From positions 62,001 through 126,000 of the forward strand of contig NZ_JACSQI010000005.1 of the NCBI RefSeq assembly GCF_014836715.1: 64,000 nt of DNA. The letters are read 5' to 3'. The stretch comes from Escherichia whittamii (lineage in GTDB: Bacteria; Pseudomonadota; Gammaproteobacteria; Enterobacterales; Enterobacteriaceae). Shown here piece by piece: positions 46,383 to 58,040 of the stretch. The stretch's first letter is position 1. Each line of letters opens with the position of its first letter. The notes below the pieces were generated by a model. The model searched no databases. It saw nothing but the letters and a program-made list of their open reading frames with translations, and had not been told where the DNA came from. The position numbers were made by a program, and so were the translations under genes.

Positions 46383-47435
46383 TTATTTACTTTGTTGCGG
46401 CGATAAATGCTGCATCGCCTGAGCGATACTGCGCTCAATCACCGCACGGCGAGTATCGTTGGCAGGCAAGAGTTTCAACATCATCTCCCACGCGGCAACG
46501 GCTTCGCCAAATCGCTGCTGCTCAAAGGCGTTAAACGCATACATGCTTAACACGCGAATATTGCTGTGGTCACTTCTCACCAACTGACGTAATAACTCAC
46601 CGCCCAGGCGGTTGTCGTTAGGATCAGAAGAGCGTGTCAACGCTTCAGCATACCCCAGCGCGGCATCGCTGTTTTTCGGATCGAGGCGATACGCAGTAGC
46701 ATATGCATCAGTCGCAATACTGGCATTCCCCAGCGCCATCCCAACGCGGCCCAACATAATCCAGCCTTCTATATCTCCCGGATTTTTTTGCAGTTGAGTA
46801 CGCATTCCAAGTGCAAGGCGCGACATCTCTTCTTCATTCAATGGGTCAGCTTTCGGGTCCAGCGCCCTGTCCAGCAATGCCGGAGCCTGTGCCGTGGCCT
46901 GCTGCCAGACTTTTACCTGCTGATAATTGCCAGTCTGGTAGTAGCTGACGCCTGCCACAATCAACGCCACAACAATCCCCGGCAGGTAAACAGCAAATCC
47001 GGCACGCTTACCTTCCGGCACGCTTTGTTCAGGAAATTCCTCCACCGCCAGCCGCACACGCCGCCGCGAGCGGGCGTAAATCACCCAACCGCCAATGCCA
47101 ATGGCAACAACTGGCAGTACCCACAGCAACACGGTCAGCGGCGTTAACGGCGGATCGTAAGTGACGAAGTTGCCGTAACGCGCCACCATATAATCGACAA
47201 TCTCTTTCTTACTTTTACCTTCCTGCATCAGTTCATACACTTTCTGGCGCAGGTCGGTGGCAATCATCGAGTTAGAATCGGCAATGCTGTTGTTCTGACA
47301 TTTCGGGCAGCGCAGCTCTTCGGTGAGCTGGCGGAACTGCTGTTCCTGTGCTTCATCCTTAAACTGCAACACGTCGATGGTTGCCAGCGCCGAGCCGGAG
47401 ATCATCAGCATCAGCACACCCAATAAAAACCTCAT
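46383..47435 (-). CDS. ccmH: CcmH, cytochrome c maturation thiol reductase/TPR protein
   Basis: The 350-aa protein is part of the haem-to-apocytochrome ligation machinery. A signal peptide precedes the periplasmic domain with the redox pair Cys43-Cys46 in LRCPKCQ. A membrane segment near 105-125 is followed by a second one near 150 and a periplasmic TPR domain that presents apocytochrome c, equivalent to a CcmH-CcmI fusion. It is the last gene of napFDAGHBC-ccmABCDEFGH and overlaps ccmG by 4 nt. Confidence 0.96.
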   Translation of the reverse strand: MRFLLGVLMLMISGSALATIDVLQFKDEAQEQQFRQLTEELRCPKCQNNSIADSNSMIATDLRQKVYELMQEGKSKKEIVDYMVARYGNFVTYDPPLTPLTVLLWVLPVVAIGIGGWVIYARSRRRVRLAVEEFPEQSVPEGKRAGFAVYLPGIVVALIVAGVSYYQTGNYQQVKVWQQATAQAPALLDRALDPKADPLNEEEMSRLALGMRTQLQKNPGDIEGWIMLGRVGMALGNASIATDAYATAYRLDPKNSDAALGYAEALTRSSDPNDNRLGGELLRQLVRSDHSNIRVLSMYAFNAFEQQRFGEAVAAWEMMLKLLPANDTRRAVIERSIAQAMQHLSPQQSK

Positions 47436-47989
47436 TGTGCGGCCTCCTTACTGTATTTCTCCCACAGCGGCTTGATCTCTTCTTCCCAGACGCGGGGATT
47501 GAGATCGCCCGCATGGCGATAACGAATGATGCCGTTGCCGTCGATGAGGAACGTTTCTGGCGCGCCATACACGCCCAGATCCAGCCCTAACATGCCGTCA
47601 CCGTCAAACAGACTTAGCGCGTAAGGATTACCCAGCTCTTTCAGCCAGCTAATCGCTTTCTGCCTGTCGTCTTTATAGTTCATGCCGACCACGCGGATGC
47701 CCTGATCAGAAAGCTGATTCAGATATTGATGTTCCGCGCGGCAGGTCGGGCACCAGGTCGCCCAGACGTTAAGCAGCACTGGTTTGCCCTGAGTCAGCAC
47801 ATCCGCCTGATAAAACTGACCGGGATTGTCCAGTGATTCGAGGCGAAACTTCGGCACCGGCTTGCCAATGAGTGCTGATTCCAGATTGGTCGGATCATCT
47901 CCTTCGGCGTTACGCGCCAGTTGCCACAGCAATGCTGCGGCAATCGCCAGAAAGATAATCAAAGGAAGTAACAGTACTTTGCGCTTCAT
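47432..47989 (-). CDS. ccmG: CcmG (DsbE), periplasmic thioredoxin-like protein
   Basis: The 185-aa membrane-anchored thioredoxin-fold protein keeps the CXXCH cysteines of apocytochrome c reduced, drawing electrons from DsbD. One N-terminal membrane helix (residues 5-22) is followed by the active pair Cys80-Cys83 in ATWCPTCRAEH. It overlaps both ccmH and ccmF by 4 nt. Confidence 0.97.
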   Translation of the reverse strand: MKRKVLLLPLIIFLAIAAALLWQLARNAEGDDPTNLESALIGKPVPKFRLESLDNPGQFYQADVLTQGKPVLLNVWATWCPTCRAEHQYLNQLSDQGIRVVGMNYKDDRQKAISWLKELGNPYALSLFDGDGMLGLDLGVYGAPETFLIDGNGIIRYRHAGDLNPRVWEEEIKPLWEKYSKEAAQ

Positions 47990-49929
47990 ACAGCCTCCGG
48001 CGCAGTTTTTTGCGGACTCACGCGCTTGCGATAGCGAGGATCAAACAGGCACAGCAGCCCGCCCAGCGCCATCATCAGCCCGCCCGCCCAGATCCAGCGA
48101 ACAAAAGGTTTGTAGTAAAGACGAACTGCCCACGCGCCGTTTTCCAGCTCTTCACCGAGCGCCGCGTACAGGTCACGGGTGATGCCGCCGTCAATCGCCG
48201 CTTCAGTCATCATTGAACCAGCAGTGTTGTAATAACGTTTTTCCGCATACAGCACCGTCTCCGGCTTGCCATCTCGCGTTACGTCGATAGTCGCCACACC
48301 GCCGCGCCAGTTAGGGCCAGTCACCTCTTTGACATCACGGAAGGTGAAGCGATATTCATGAATATCGACACTATCGCCGGACTTCATGCGCACATCACGC
48401 TCGACGCTATAGTTCTGACTGAAGGCGATACCAACAATTGTCACCGCAAGCCCCAGGTGGGCCGCCACCATCCCCCAGTAACTGAAGGTGGTTTTCGTGC
48501 CACGTGAAATGCGCAGCGCCGCTTCCGCAATAGCCAGCACCGCAATCCAGCAAGCCATTGCCAGACCGAGCACCGTCATTGCCACAACTTTGCTTTCGAA
48601 CAGCCACGGCAACAGCAGCGACAGCACCAGCGTAGAGATGAAGGAAATAATCAATAAATTGCGAATTTTACGCGGGCGATCGCGCCCCCAGCGCACCAGC
48701 GGACCAATGCCCAGCACCAGTGCAAATGGCACCATCAGCCAGGTAAACATGCTGTTGAAGAACGGTTCACCAATAGAAATACTGCCTAATCCCAGTTGCT
48801 TATGTACCAGCGGCAGCAACGTCCCCAGCAACACCACCAGCATCGCGGCGACCAGCAAAACGTTGTTCGCCAACAACAGAGATTCCCGCGACCACAGCGC
48901 ATTGTTTACGCGTGAGCGAACTTTATGACCACGGGCAGCAAACAGCAGCAGCGAACCGCCAATCACCAGCACCATAAAGGCGAGAATGAACATGCCGCGC
49001 GCCGGATCCGAGGCAAACGCGTGTACTGATACCAGCACGCCGGAGCGCACAAGGAAGGTCCCCAGCAGACACAGCGAGAAGGCACTGATTGCCAGCAGTA
49101 ATGTCCACGCTTTGAAGCTGGCACGCTGTTCAGTCACCGCCAGCGAGTGCATCAGCGCAGTCCCCACCAGCCACGGCATAAACGAAGCATTTTCTACCGG
49201 ATCCCAGAACCACCAGCCGCCCCAGCCGAGTTCGTAATAGGCCCATGCGGAGCCGAGTACGATGCCGAGCGTCAGGAAGATCCACGCCGCCAGCGTCCAC
49301 GGACGAGTAAAACGTGCATAAGTGCTGTCCAGACGCCCGCTTAACAAAGAAGCAATGGCAAAAGCAAACGCCACCGAGAAACCAACGTACCCCATATAGA
49401 GCAGAGGCGGATGGAAGATCAGCCCCGGATCCTGCAACAACGGGTTAAGATCGCGACCTTCAATTGGGAAATTCGGCAATGTGCGTGAGAACGGATTAGA
49501 GGTAAAGAGAATGAACAGCAAAAAGCCGACGCTGACCATGCCCATTACCGCCAGTACACGAGCAACAATATCCAGCGGGATACGCTGGCTAAAAATCGCT
49601 ACTGCGAAAGTCCAGCCGCTCATCAGTAACACCCACAGCAGCAGCGAGCCTTCATGCGCGCCCCAGGTAGCTGCCACGCGATACCACACCGGAAGCTGGG
49701 TATTGGAGTTGCTGGCGACATAGGTGACGGTGAAGTCATTCACCACGAAAGCATTGACCATCACCAGAAATGCGCCAGCCACGCACATAAACAGTAGCCA
49801 GGCAAACAAGCGAGAAGAAGCCATCATGCGCGCATCTCCACGCGCCACGCCCCATAGCGGATACACGGACAGCAGCAGCGCAATTCCTAGCGCCAGGCAC
49901 AGCAGCCCGTTACCAATTTCCGGCATCAT
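47986..49929 (-). CDS. ccmF: CcmF, haem lyase core subunit
   Basis: The 647-aa polytopic membrane protein attaches haem from holo-CcmE to apocytochrome c. It has about 15 hydrophobic segments and the tryptophan-rich WWD motif [19 protein letters not shown] near residue 230, the haem-handling site, with conserved histidines in the periplasmic loops. It overlaps ccmG and ccmE by 4 nt each. Confidence 0.97.
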   Translation of the reverse strand: MMPEIGNGLLCLALGIALLLSVYPLWGVARGDARMMASSRLFAWLLFMCVAGAFLVMVNAFVVNDFTVTYVASNSNTQLPVWYRVAATWGAHEGSLLLWVLLMSGWTFAVAIFSQRIPLDIVARVLAVMGMVSVGFLLFILFTSNPFSRTLPNFPIEGRDLNPLLQDPGLIFHPPLLYMGYVGFSVAFAFAIASLLSGRLDSTYARFTRPWTLAAWIFLTLGIVLGSAWAYYELGWGGWWFWDPVENASFMPWLVGTALMHSLAVTEQRASFKAWTLLLAISAFSLCLLGTFLVRSGVLVSVHAFASDPARGMFILAFMVLVIGGSLLLFAARGHKVRSRVNNALWSRESLLLANNVLLVAAMLVVLLGTLLPLVHKQLGLGSISIGEPFFNSMFTWLMVPFALVLGIGPLVRWGRDRPRKIRNLLIISFISTLVLSLLLPWLFESKVVAMTVLGLAMACWIAVLAIAEAALRISRGTKTTFSYWGMVAAHLGLAVTIVGIAFSQNYSVERDVRMKSGDSVDIHEYRFTFRDVKEVTGPNWRGGVATIDVTRDGKPETVLYAEKRYYNTAGSMMTEAAIDGGITRDLYAALGEELENGAWAVRLYYKPFVRWIWAGGLMMALGGLLCLFDPRYRKRVSPQKTAPEAV

Positions 49930-50405
49930 GATGCTGGGTCCTTATAAACACTCGCCGGGCGACGGTGATTGGCTTCCATCGCTTTTTCGACTTCTGGCGG
50001 CGTATAGTTTTCATCATGTTTCGCCAACACTTCTTTAGCGAGAATATGATTGCCTTTTTCCAGCTCACCCTGCACCACAACGCCCTGCCCTTCACGGAAC
50101 AGATCCGGCAAAATGCCTTCATAAGAGACATCGACCGAACCTTCAGCATCGTAAATGGTAAACGTCACTTTCAGCGAGTCAGGATCGCGCTGCACGCTAC
50201 CCGGCATCACCATCCCGCCAACGCGCAGACGCTGACCGACTTCCGGCATCTGTTGGGTTTCGCGCTTGCCGTAGAGAATTTCTCCCGGCGTATAGAAAAG
50301 ATCGATATTAGAGCGCAGCGCATACAGCACCAGACCGATGGTCAGCGCCAAACCTGCCAGCACGGCGCAGGCAATCCACAAACGATTTTTACGGCGAATA
50401 TTCAT
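49926..50405 (-). CDS. ccmE: CcmE, haem chaperone
   Basis: The 159-aa periplasmic haem chaperone is anchored by one N-terminal helix (residues 9-29) and has an OB-fold. His130 in [13 protein letters not shown] is the histidine that binds haem covalently before transfer to CcmF. It is overlapped by ccmF and ccmD at 4 nt each. Confidence 0.97.
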   Translation of the reverse strand: MNIRRKNRLWIACAVLAGLALTIGLVLYALRSNIDLFYTPGEILYGKRETQQMPEVGQRLRVGGMVMPGSVQRDPDSLKVTFTIYDAEGSVDVSYEGILPDLFREGQGVVVQGELEKGNHILAKEVLAKHDENYTPPEVEKAMEANHRRPASVYKDPAS

Positions 50406-50611
50406 GCGGCCTCCTGCTGTTGCGCAGCACGTAAACGCGCCTCACGCGCCCGCTGTTGCGCCACGCCACGCAGAATTGCGCGATGCTGCATCACCGAGTG
50501 TACGACCAAAACAACCAGCGGAATAACGGTCATCACCACCGCCAGCCAGACAAAAAAGGCGTAACCGCCCATTGCGAAAAATTCATTCCAGGAAGCAAAT
50601 GCAGGGGTCAT
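50402..50611 (-). CDS. ccmD: CcmD, small haem-exporter membrane subunit
   Basis: The 69-aa protein has one membrane helix (about residues 18-38) and a basic cytoplasmic tail rich in Arg, Ala and Gln. It helps release holo-CcmE from the CcmABC complex. Start and stop overlap its neighbours by 4 nt. Confidence 0.96.
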   Translation of the reverse strand: MTPAFASWNEFFAMGGYAFFVWLAVVMTVIPLVVLVVHSVMQHRAILRGVAQQRAREARLRAAQQQEAA

Positions 50612-51345
50612 TTACGGCCTCTTTTCAGTATCAGTTCACTCACCCACGGACGGCGTTTTTCCATCAGCAAAATCAAATTACGCATCCGCATCAACGTCAG
50701 CGTGGCAGACAGCAGCAGGAAGCCGAAAATCGACCAGCGCAGCGGCGAACGCATCGCCGGATCAATACTTTGCTGCATCCGCGTTGATCCCTGATGTAGG
50801 GTGTTCCACCACTCAACGGAATAATGAATAATCGGCAAGTTCACTACGCCAATTAGCACCAGAATACCTGCCGCACGGCCTGCCAGACGGCGATCGTCGA
50901 AGGCGTGCCACAGGGCAATCACACCAACATACAGAAACAGCAGCACCAGTTCAGAAGTCAGACGCGCGTCCCATACCCACCAGGTACCCCACATCGGTTT
51001 TCCCCATGCAGAACCAGTGACCAGGGCAATAAAAGTAAACACGGCACCAATGGGCGCCATCGCCGCCACCGCCAGGTTAGCCATTTTCATCTGCCAGACA
51101 AGGCCGATAAACGCGGCCACCGCCATTGAGGCATAAATCCCCATCGACCAGATCGCCGCAGGCACATGCAGATAAATAATGCGGTAGCTATTTCCTTGCT
51201 GATAATCAGCCGGAGCAAAGCCGAATCCCCAGATCCAGCCGACGGTAAGCACAACCACACTGGCAATTGCCAGCCACGGTATAAACCAGCCACAGATTTG
51301 GTACAACCGTGGTGGGATCGCCAGTTGATGCAGTGTTTTCCACAT
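50608..51345 (-). CDS. ccmC: CcmC, haem delivery membrane protein
   Basis: The 245-aa protein has six membrane helices and the WWD motif WGTWWVWDARLTSELVL near residue 120, flanked by conserved histidines that position haem for loading onto CcmE. A longer frame starts at 51369, but MWKTLHQLAIPPRLY at 51345 is the family start. The 41-bp gap to ccmB is the largest in the ccm block. Confidence 0.96.
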   Translation of the reverse strand: MWKTLHQLAIPPRLYQICGWFIPWLAIASVVVLTVGWIWGFGFAPADYQQGNSYRIIYLHVPAAIWSMGIYASMAVAAFIGLVWQMKMANLAVAAMAPIGAVFTFIALVTGSAWGKPMWGTWWVWDARLTSELVLLFLYVGVIALWHAFDDRRLAGRAAGILVLIGVVNLPIIHYSVEWWNTLHQGSTRMQQSIDPAMRSPLRWSIFGFLLLSATLTLMRMRNLILLMEKRRPWVSELILKRGRK

Positions 51346-51386
51346 AGTTTCGATACCAGACTTGAACAAAAATCAGTAATCCAGCG

Positions 51387-52049
51387 TCATTGAATGCTGA
51401 TTCGTAACGCTGCCGCCGTCGCAAAAGGACTTAATGTCGCGGTGCCTGCCAGCAACGCGCCTAAAATTGCCAGATACCCGTCAACGGGCAAATGCATAGA
51501 AGCCGCGTCCATCGCGGCGGTGGCAAAGATGAGTAATGGGATAGTCAGCGGTAACACCAGAATGCTCAGTAGTACGCCACCGCGCTTAAGCCCCACAGTC
51601 AGCGCCACGCCAGGTGCGCCGAGAAAACCCAGCGTTGGAGTTCCCAGCAGCAGCGTCAGCGCCATCACTTGCCAGCCATAAACGTCCATTCCCAGTAGCA
51701 ATGCCACCAGAGGCGAGAGGATGAGTAATGGCAGACCCGTTACCATCCAGTGCGCCATCACCTTCGCCAGTACAACGGCGGGCAAGGGTAATGGCAATAA
51801 CATCAATTGTTCAAGACTGCCGTCCTGCAAATCGTCACGGAATAGCCGCTCCAGCGCCAGCAGTGAAGAAAGCAGCGCCGCAACCCAGATAATCCCCGGT
51901 GCGATACGCGCCAGCAGCTGCGGCTCCGGGCCGATACTGAGCGGAAAAAGGGTAATAACAATCAGGAAGAACCACAGCGGATTCGCGATTTCGGCGCTAT
52001 GGCGAAACGCCACGCGCAGCTCAAGACGGAAAATGCGCCAGAACATCAT
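51387..52049 (-). CDS. ccmB: CcmB, ABC-type membrane subunit for haem loading
   Basis: The 220-aa membrane protein with six hydrophobic segments forms the CcmAB ABC complex that, with CcmC and CcmD, releases haem-loaded Ccm[23 protein letters not shown] at the start is the family signature. Its start overlaps the ccmA stop by 4 nt. Confidence 0.96.
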   Translation of the reverse strand: MMFWRIFRLELRVAFRHSAEIANPLWFFLIVITLFPLSIGPEPQLLARIAPGIIWVAALLSSLLALERLFRDDLQDGSLEQLMLLPLPLPAVVLAKVMAHWMVTGLPLLILSPLVALLLGMDVYGWQVMALTLLLGTPTLGFLGAPGVALTVGLKRGGVLLSILVLPLTIPLLIFATAAMDAASMHLPVDGYLAILGALLAGTATLSPFATAAALRISIQ

Positions 52050-52669
52050 GCGCCCCTCGTTTGCGTCAGCGAAATGCGGCGAATTTTACTTTCAGCAACG
52101 TTGAGCGGCTGGTGAGTGGTCAGAATCACAATCCCCCCCTGCTCCGTATGCTGCGCCATACGCTGGGTCAGACGATCGACGCCGTTAACGTCAATCGCGG
52201 TAAAAGGTTCGTCGAGTATCCACAACGTGGCACGGGTCAGCCACAAACGCGCCAGCGCAACGCGGCGTTGTTGCCCAGCAGAGAGCTGGTTTACGGGAAT
52301 ATCTTCGAATCCGGCAAGCCCGGCCTGCGCCAGGGCGTCCAGACATTGTGCGGTATCACCGTCACGGTGATAGAAATGCAGATTTTCTAACGCCGTCAGC
52401 CGGGTTTTGATCCCCGGCTGATGGCCTATCCATAACAGGTTTTGATGGTAGCTGTCGCGTACCTGATGCAAGGGCTGCCCTTGCCAGAGAACTTCACCCG
52501 CGTCAGGGCGAGACAACCCCGTCAGCAAACGGAGAAGCGTTGTCTTCCCCGCGCCGTTACTTCCGGTAATCTGCACCCACTCCCCTGCTTTCAGGGAAAA
52601 CGATAAATCACAGAACAACGTTCGTTCATCACGCTCGCAGAGCAAACCTCTGGCTTCAAGCATTACCAC
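52046..52669 (-). CDS. ccmA: CcmA, ABC ATPase for cytochrome c maturation
   Basis: The 207-aa ATPase powers CcmAB. It has Walker [10 protein letters not shown] (near 34-42), signature [14 protein letters not shown] (near 128-141) and Walker [13 protein letters not shown] (near 150). It follows napC by 14 bp and begins the ccm half of the operon, where E. coli also has a weaker internal promoter. Confidence 0.97.
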   Translation of the reverse strand: MVMLEARGLLCERDERTLFCDLSFSLKAGEWVQITGSNGAGKTTLLRLLTGLSRPDAGEVLWQGQPLHQVRDSYHQNLLWIGHQPGIKTRLTALENLHFYHRDGDTAQCLDALAQAGLAGFEDIPVNQLSAGQQRRVALARLWLTRATLWILDEPFTAIDVNGVDRLTQRMAQHTEQGGIVILTTHQPLNVAESKIRRISLTQTRGA

Positions 52670-52683
52670 TCATCTTTACCTTG

Positions 52684-53286
52684 TCAGAAACCTGGCTCAA
52701 CTTCGCGCATATCAGGCAGCTTATGTGCAATCCCTTTATGGCAGTCGATACAGGTTTGCCCAGCTTTTACTGCCTGGTCGTGCATTTTTGCAGCGACAGA
52801 TTTCTGGGCAGTTGCATCCATAAACTCGAAGTTGTGACAGTTACGGCACTCCTGCGAGTTGTTGTCCTTCATGCGCCGCCACTCATTCTGTGCCATAGTC
52901 AGGCGATGAGCTTCGAATTTTTGCGGCGTGTCAATAACGCCCAGAATTTTACCATACAGCTCTTTACTTGCTTTGAGCTTACGTATCATTTTCGGCACAA
53001 ACTCGTGCGGAACGTGACAATCCGGACAGGTCGCACGTACGCCGCTACGGTTGTTGTAATGCACGGAATCCATGTATTCCTGATACACCGTGTTGCGCAT
53101 CTCGTGGCAGCTAATGCAAAACTCTTCAGTGTTAGCTTTTTCCATACCGGTGTTAAAGCCGCCCCAGAAGACAATGCCGCCGACAAAACCGATCAACAGC
53201 AGCGTACCCAGCGCCAGACGGCTGGGGGTACGCCACCATTTCCACAGGCGCTTAATCAGACCAGGCTTACGGTCAGAATTTCCCAT
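52684..53286 (-). CDS. napC: NapC, tetrahaem membrane quinol dehydrogenase
   Basis: The 200-aa NapC/NirT-family cytochrome passes electrons from menaquinol to NapB. One N-terminal membrane helix (about 22-42) anchors a periplasmic domain with four CXXCH haem sites: CISCH, CPDCH, CRNCH and CIDCH. It is the last nap gene and directly precedes ccmA, whose products attach its haems. Confidence 0.97.
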   Translation of the reverse strand: MGNSDRKPGLIKRLWKWWRTPSRLALGTLLLIGFVGGIVFWGGFNTGMEKANTEEFCISCHEMRNTVYQEYMDSVHYNNRSGVRATCPDCHVPHEFVPKMIRKLKASKELYGKILGVIDTPQKFEAHRLTMAQNEWRRMKDNNSQECRNCHNFEFMDATAQKSVAAKMHDQAVKAGQTCIDCHKGIAHKLPDMREVEPGF

Positions 53287-53295
53287 AATAACCTC

Positions 53296-53745
53296 TTATT
53301 TCCCGTAACCTTTTGACGGGGTAAAGGTATTCCCCACGATTGGCGCGGTATCGGCCTGCGGTACGTGACATTGCAGACAGAAGTAACGACGAGGAGCCAC
53401 TTCCGCGCCCACTTTGCCGTCGCTGTCCATAAAGTGAGTAGGACTGATGCGCGGCGCGCCAGTGGTACGATAGCTTTCGACACCGTGGCACTGTAAGCAG
53501 CGGTTGGTATTGGTCGTTACCTGATAACCTTCAACGCTATGCGGGATCATTGGCGGCTGATTCACATAGTTCAGCGGCATCCGCTCCTGCTCTTTTGGCA
53601 TCCGAATGGCCCCTTCCTGCGTCCCGGATACTTCCGGCGACTGGCTAAAATCGACGCCATTAGCCGCCCAAACTGCGCCGCTCACCACCAGGGCCAGCAT
53701 CGCCGTCCATTGACACAGCGCTTTCTTCAGGTCATGGCTTTTCAT
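53296..53745 (-). CDS. napB: NapB, dihaem cytochrome subunit of periplasmic nitrate reductase
   Basis: The 149-aa periplasmic protein has a Sec signal peptide ending in AVWAA and two c-type haem sites (CLQCHG and CLQCHV). It forms the NapAB complex and hands electrons to NapA. An upstream in-frame ATG at 53766 would add seven residues; MKSHDLKK at 53745 is the standard start. It overlaps napH by 4 nt. Confidence 0.97.
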   Translation of the reverse strand: MKSHDLKKALCQWTAMLALVVSGAVWAANGVDFSQSPEVSGTQEGAIRMPKEQERMPLNYVNQPPMIPHSVEGYQVTTNTNRCLQCHGVESYRTTGAPRISPTHFMDSDGKVGAEVAPRRYFCLQCHVPQADTAPIVGNTFTPSKGYGK

Positions 53746-54605
53746 GATTTCGCTCCCGAACTCCATCGTGTAGTTATTGTAAATACATCCTCAGAACAGA
53801 CATCCACGCAGCGACCGCACGTCATGCAATCGCGGCTGGTGACCTGCACCGGGCTTTGTTCATCCAGCACCGGGGCACGTAGTACATGCGGTTCCGGGCA
53901 AACATGAAAACAATCCATACAGCGGTTACATTTCTGTCGATCGGTGGCCGCAACGGTGACAACACCTTTACTTCCCAGCACGCCATACAGCGCGCCGACC
54001 GGACAAATATGGCCGCACCAGCCGTGTTCAACGACCAGTAGATCAAATAAAAACAGCGCGAGAATAAGCAGCGCGCCACTGCCAAATCCCATTACCAGAC
54101 TGCGCCCCATCAGAGAAACCGGGTTGATCCATTCCCAGATGAGCGTGCCGGTTAAGGCCGATCCCACCAGAATGACTACCAACAGCACGTAGCGAATGTG
54201 GCGTGGGATCGTCGCAGACTGATTGAGGTCAAATCGTCTGCGTAACCAATTTGCTAAATCGGTAATCGGGTTCAGCGGGCAGACCCAACTGCAAAATAAT
54301 CGCTTTCCAGCCAGGGCGTAGAGCACAGTGATAATCACCGCGCCAGTCAGCGCCACCGTGGCGGGCAGATGACCGCTGGCAAGGCTTTGCAGCGTCATCA
54401 GCGGATCGGTCAGCGGAATGGTGTCGAATAACAGGCTACTGCTGTAGTTGCCATGCAAAATCCACACACCAAACCACGGGCCGCTCAAAAACATTCCCAG
54501 CACGAAGAACTGACAAAGTCGACGCAACACCAGCCAACGGTGACTGCGCCACCAGCCTTTCTTCGCCAGTGCCTCGCGCCCGGCGTCACGTTTACGATTT
54601 GCCAT
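53742..54605 (-). CDS. napH: NapH, membrane iron-sulfur quinol oxidase subunit
   Basis: The 287-aa protein has four membrane helices and, near the C-terminus, two [4Fe-4S] motifs ([14 protein letters not shown] and [14 protein letters not shown]), plus cysteine pairs CSWVCPLNP and CGHICPVG in cytoplasmic loops. With NapG it forms a second quinol-to-NapA electron path, favouring ubiquinol. It overlaps napG by 14 nt. Confidence 0.96.
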   Translation of the reverse strand: MANRKRDAGREALAKKGWWRSHRWLVLRRLCQFFVLGMFLSGPWFGVWILHGNYSSSLLFDTIPLTDPLMTLQSLASGHLPATVALTGAVIITVLYALAGKRLFCSWVCPLNPITDLANWLRRRFDLNQSATIPRHIRYVLLVVILVGSALTGTLIWEWINPVSLMGRSLVMGFGSGALLILALFLFDLLVVEHGWCGHICPVGALYGVLGSKGVVTVAATDRQKCNRCMDCFHVCPEPHVLRAPVLDEQSPVQVTSRDCMTCGRCVDVCSEDVFTITTRWSSGAKS

Positions 54606-55287
54606 TGTTCCCCTCCAGCCAGCCGAAGCGGTAATGGTGACCTAACTCCCCTTTCGCCAGTGACAGCGGTAACACCTTGATTGCTGGTTGTTCCAGCACG
54701 CACACTTTTTCGCACTTACCGCAGCCAGTACAGGCATCGCTGTGAACTGTTGGCAGAAAACGGGCGTGCTTACCGGTACGCGTGTTGCGCTCGAGTTCCA
54801 GGGTGATTGCCTCATCAATTTTCGGGCATTCGCGATAACAGACATCGCAGCGCAGCCCCTGAAAGTTGAGGCAGTTCTCCTGGTCCACCAGCACCGCCAG
54901 CCCCATCCGCGCGTCGTCGATCGATTCGATCTCACGATCCAGCGCACCACTGGGGCATACTTTGGCGCACGGAACGTCCTCACACATTTCGCAAGGAATG
55001 TCCCGCGCGACAAAATACGGCGTACCTGCCGACAGGCCTGAGGCCAGCGTCGCCAGTTTCAAGGTGTCGTAAGGGCAAGCCTGAACACACTGACCACAAC
55101 GTACGCAGGCACTGGCAAAGGCGTTCTCGTTTATGGCTCCGGGCGGGCGCAACCGCACGCCAGATGCGCGTGCGGTTTGCTGTTGTAACCCCAGCGCCAC
55201 ACCCACGGCTGCCAGCCCGCCTGCTGTGCGAACAACATCGCGCAGAAAGCGGCGGCGACCATTTTGAGGTTTCGCTGACCGGGACAT
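54592..55287 (-). CDS. napG: NapG, periplasmic ferredoxin-type subunit
   Basis: The 231-aa protein carries a twin-arginine signal ([10 protein letters not shown]) and four [4Fe-4S] cysteine motifs ([28 protein letters not shown], the [12 protein letters not shown] group, [11 protein letters not shown]). It relays electrons from NapH towards NapA. The gap to napA is 6 bp. Confidence 0.96.
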   Translation of the reverse strand: MSRSAKPQNGRRRFLRDVVRTAGGLAAVGVALGLQQQTARASGVRLRPPGAINENAFASACVRCGQCVQACPYDTLKLATLASGLSAGTPYFVARDIPCEMCEDVPCAKVCPSGALDREIESIDDARMGLAVLVDQENCLNFQGLRCDVCYRECPKIDEAITLELERNTRTGKHARFLPTVHSDACTGCGKCEKVCVLEQPAIKVLPLSLAKGELGHHYRFGWLEGNNGKS

Positions 55288-55293
55288 AATGGC

Positions 55294-57780
55294 TTACACC
55301 TTCTCCAGTTTGACTGCGCACTTCTTGAAGTCCGTCTCTTTCGAGAGCGGATCGGTCGCATCCAGCGTCAGTTTGTTAACCAGCTGTGCGGCGTCGAAGA
55401 ACGGCATGTACACCAGGCCCTGCGGCGGACGGTTACGCCCGCGCGTTTCGACAATCGAGATCACTTCGCCACGGCGAGAAACCACTTTCACTTTGTCGCC
55501 ACGACGCAGGTCACGCGCTTTCGCATCCAGCGGGTGAATAAACAGGACCGCTTCCGGGAAGGCGCGGTGCAGTTCCGGTACACGGCGAGTCATACTGCCG
55601 GTGTGCCAGTGCTCCAGTACGCGTCCGGTAGAGAGCCACAGGTCGTACTCTTCATCCGGTGCTTCCGCCGCCGGTTCGAACGGCAGTGCGAAGATCACCG
55701 CTTTGCCATCCGGTTTACCGTAGAACTTGTAGCCTTCGCCCGCTTTCACATACGGGTCGTTACCTTCGCTGTAACGCCACTGCGTTTCTTTACCGTTCAC
55801 TACCGGCCAGCGCAGACCGCGTGCTTTGTGGTAGTCATCGAACGGTGCGAGATCGTGACCGTGACCGCGACCAAACCATGCGTACTCTTCGAACAGCCCT
55901 TTTTGCAGATAGAAGCCCAGCTCGCGGGATTCATCGTTCAGTTGATCTTCCGCCAGTTCGGATACCGGGAATTTGCTCACTTCCGGGGTGGCATACAGAA
56001 CTTCGTACAGCGTTTTGCCACGCAGTTCTGGTTTCTTCGCCAGCAGCTCTTCCGGCCATACTTCTTCAGTTTTGAAGCGGCGGGAGAACTGAACTAACTG
56101 CCAGAGATCCGATTTTGCTTCGCCCGGTGCCTGTACCTGCTGACGCCAGAACTGAGTACGGCGTTCGGCGTTACCGTAAGCGCCCTCTTTCTCTACCCAC
56201 ATCGCCGTTGGCAGGATCAAGTCCGCTGCCAGCGCACTGACTGTCGGATACGGATCGGAGACGATGATAAAGTTGCGCGGATCGCGCCAGCCCGGCATAC
56301 GCTCTTCATTAATGTTCGGTCCGGCCTGCATGTTGTTGGTACACATGGTCCAGTAAACATTCAGTTTGCCGTCTTTCAGCGCACGGTCTTGCGCCACCGC
56401 GTGCAGACCGATTTTCGCAGGAATAGTGCCGCTCGGGATATTCCACTTCTTCTCGCAGATATCACGGTGTTTCTCGTTAGTCACCACCATGTCCGCAGGC
56501 AGACGGTGAGCAAAGGTGCCGACTTCACGCGCAGTACCACACGCAGAAGGCTGTCCCGTCAGGGAGAACGGACCGCAACCCGGCTGGGAGATTTTTCCGG
56601 TCAGCAGGTGCAGGTTGTAGACCAGGTTGTTGGCCCACACGCCGCGGGTATGCTGGTTGAAGCCCATCGTCCAGTAGGAGATGACTTTCTTGTTCGGATC
56701 GGCATACAGTTGCGCCAGCTGCTCTAACTGGTCTTTCGGCACGCCGGTCATTTCGGCGGTTTTTTCCAGCGTATATTCAGCAACGAAGGCTTTGTAATCT
56801 TCGAAGCTCATCGGTTCGGAAGCGTCAGACCCCGGATTCTTCGCTGCTTTTTCCAGCGGATGGGTCGGACGTAAACCGTAGCCGATGTCCGTCGCACCTT
56901 TGCGCAGGTTAACGTGCTTGCTGAAGAAGTCCTGATTTATCGCATTGTTTTGAATGATGTAGTTGGCGATGTAGTTCAGGATCACCAGGTCAGACTGCGG
57001 CGTAAAGATGATACCGTTATCCGCCAGCTCGAAGCTACGATGCTGGTAGGTAGAAAGCACCGCCACGGTGACGTTCTGGTTAGAGAGACGACGGTTAGTG
57101 ATGCGCGACCAGAGGATCGGGTGCATCTCCGCCATGTTCGCGCCCCACAGCACAAACGCGTCAGCCTGTTCGATGTCGTCATAGCAGCCCATCGGTTCAT
57201 CCATACCAAAGGTACGCATAAAGCCAACAACCGCCGACGCCATACAGTGACGCGCGTTCGGGTCGATGTTGTTCGAACGAAAGCCAGCTTTGAACAGCTT
57301 GGACGCGGCATAACCTTCCCAGATAGTCCACTGACCAGAACCGAACATACCGATCGATTCCGGCCCTTTTTCTTTCAGGGCGGTTTTGAATTTCTCTTCC
57401 ATCACATCGAAGGCCTGATCCCAGGTGATTGGGGTAAATTCGCCTTCTTTGTCATATTTACCGTTTTTCATACGCAGTAGCGGCTGCGTCAAACGGTCTT
57501 TACCGTACATGATTTTGGGCAGGAAATAGCCCTTAATGCAGTTCAGGCCACGGTTAACCGGTGCGTCCGGGTCGCCCTGACAGGCCACCACACGCCCCTG
57601 CTGCGTTCCGACCAGAACGCCGCAACCAGTACCGCAGAAACGGCACGGCGCTTTATCCCATTTAATGGCTTCCTGCTGACCAACAACGGCGCGGGCAACG
57701 CCCGGCACGCTGAGACCGGCAGCCGCCGCAGCGGCCGCAACGGCGTTAGCTTTCATAAAGCTACGACGACTGATTTTCAT
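55294..57780 (-). CDS. napA: NapA, periplasmic nitrate reductase catalytic subunit
   Basis: The 828-aa molybdoenzyme reduces nitrate to nitrite in the periplasm. A Tat signal ([10 protein letters not shown]) of about 36 residues precedes the [4Fe-4S] site Cys46, Cys49, Cys53 and a fourth Cys near 81 (GLNCIKG). The molybdenum ligand cysteine lies in [13 protein letters not shown] near 175. The two molybdopterin guanine dinucleotide-binding regions follow through to the C-terminus. Length equals K-12. napD overlaps its start by 4 nt and encodes its chaperone. Confidence 0.98.
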   Translation of the reverse strand: MKISRRSFMKANAVAAAAAAAGLSVPGVARAVVGQQEAIKWDKAPCRFCGTGCGVLVGTQQGRVVACQGDPDAPVNRGLNCIKGYFLPKIMYGKDRLTQPLLRMKNGKYDKEGEFTPITWDQAFDVMEEKFKTALKEKGPESIGMFGSGQWTIWEGYAASKLFKAGFRSNNIDPNARHCMASAVVGFMRTFGMDEPMGCYDDIEQADAFVLWGANMAEMHPILWSRITNRRLSNQNVTVAVLSTYQHRSFELADNGIIFTPQSDLVILNYIANYIIQNNAINQDFFSKHVNLRKGATDIGYGLRPTHPLEKAAKNPGSDASEPMSFEDYKAFVAEYTLEKTAEMTGVPKDQLEQLAQLYADPNKKVISYWTMGFNQHTRGVWANNLVYNLHLLTGKISQPGCGPFSLTGQPSACGTAREVGTFAHRLPADMVVTNEKHRDICEKKWNIPSGTIPAKIGLHAVAQDRALKDGKLNVYWTMCTNNMQAGPNINEERMPGWRDPRNFIIVSDPYPTVSALAADLILPTAMWVEKEGAYGNAERRTQFWRQQVQAPGEAKSDLWQLVQFSRRFKTEEVWPEELLAKKPELRGKTLYEVLYATPEVSKFPVSELAEDQLNDESRELGFYLQKGLFEEYAWFGRGHGHDLAPFDDYHKARGLRWPVVNGKETQWRYSEGNDPYVKAGEGYKFYGKPDGKAVIFALPFEPAAEAPDEEYDLWLSTGRVLEHWHTGSMTRRVPELHRAFPEAVLFIHPLDAKARDLRRGDKVKVVSRRGEVISIVETRGRNRPPQGLVYMPFFDAAQLVNKLTLDATDPLSKETDFKKCAVKLEKV

Positions 57781-58040
57781 GGTGTTTCCTCACCTTGCTC
57801 TTCCTGCTGGTGATAAACCAGCGACACCGCCAGCACGCCCTCTACGTTGCGTACTGACTCAATGGTTTGGATCAGCGTTTCGCTGTCTTCTGCTTCCACC
57901 ACCACAATCAACTGACCGCTCGGCGCGTCGCTGACAGCGACTTCACAGCCAGGAAAGACGTTTAGTTGAGTGCTGATGTCTGAAATTCGTTCGCTTTTGG
58001 CCTGCACGACCAGGCTGCAAACTTGCCAGTTAGTGTGCAT
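57777..58040 (-). CDS. napD: NapD, NapA signal-peptide chaperone
   Basis: The 87-aa cytoplasmic protein has a ferredoxin-like fold and binds the Tat signal of NapA to hold export until cofactor insertion. [26 protein letters not shown] is the family start. It overlaps napF by 11 nt and napA by 4 nt. Confidence 0.97.
   Translation of the reverse strand: MHTNWQVCSLVVQAKSERISDISTQLNVFPGCEVAVSDAPSGQLIVVVEAEDSETLIQTIESVRNVEGVLAVSLVYHQQEEQGEETP

Noticed and set aside
52681..53316. 211-codon open frame opposite napC
   Set aside because: Antisense to the tetrahaem cytochrome gene; no ribosome site and no domain.
55534..56097. 187-codon open frame opposite napA
   Set aside because: Shadow frame of the highly expressed, biased napA coding sequence.
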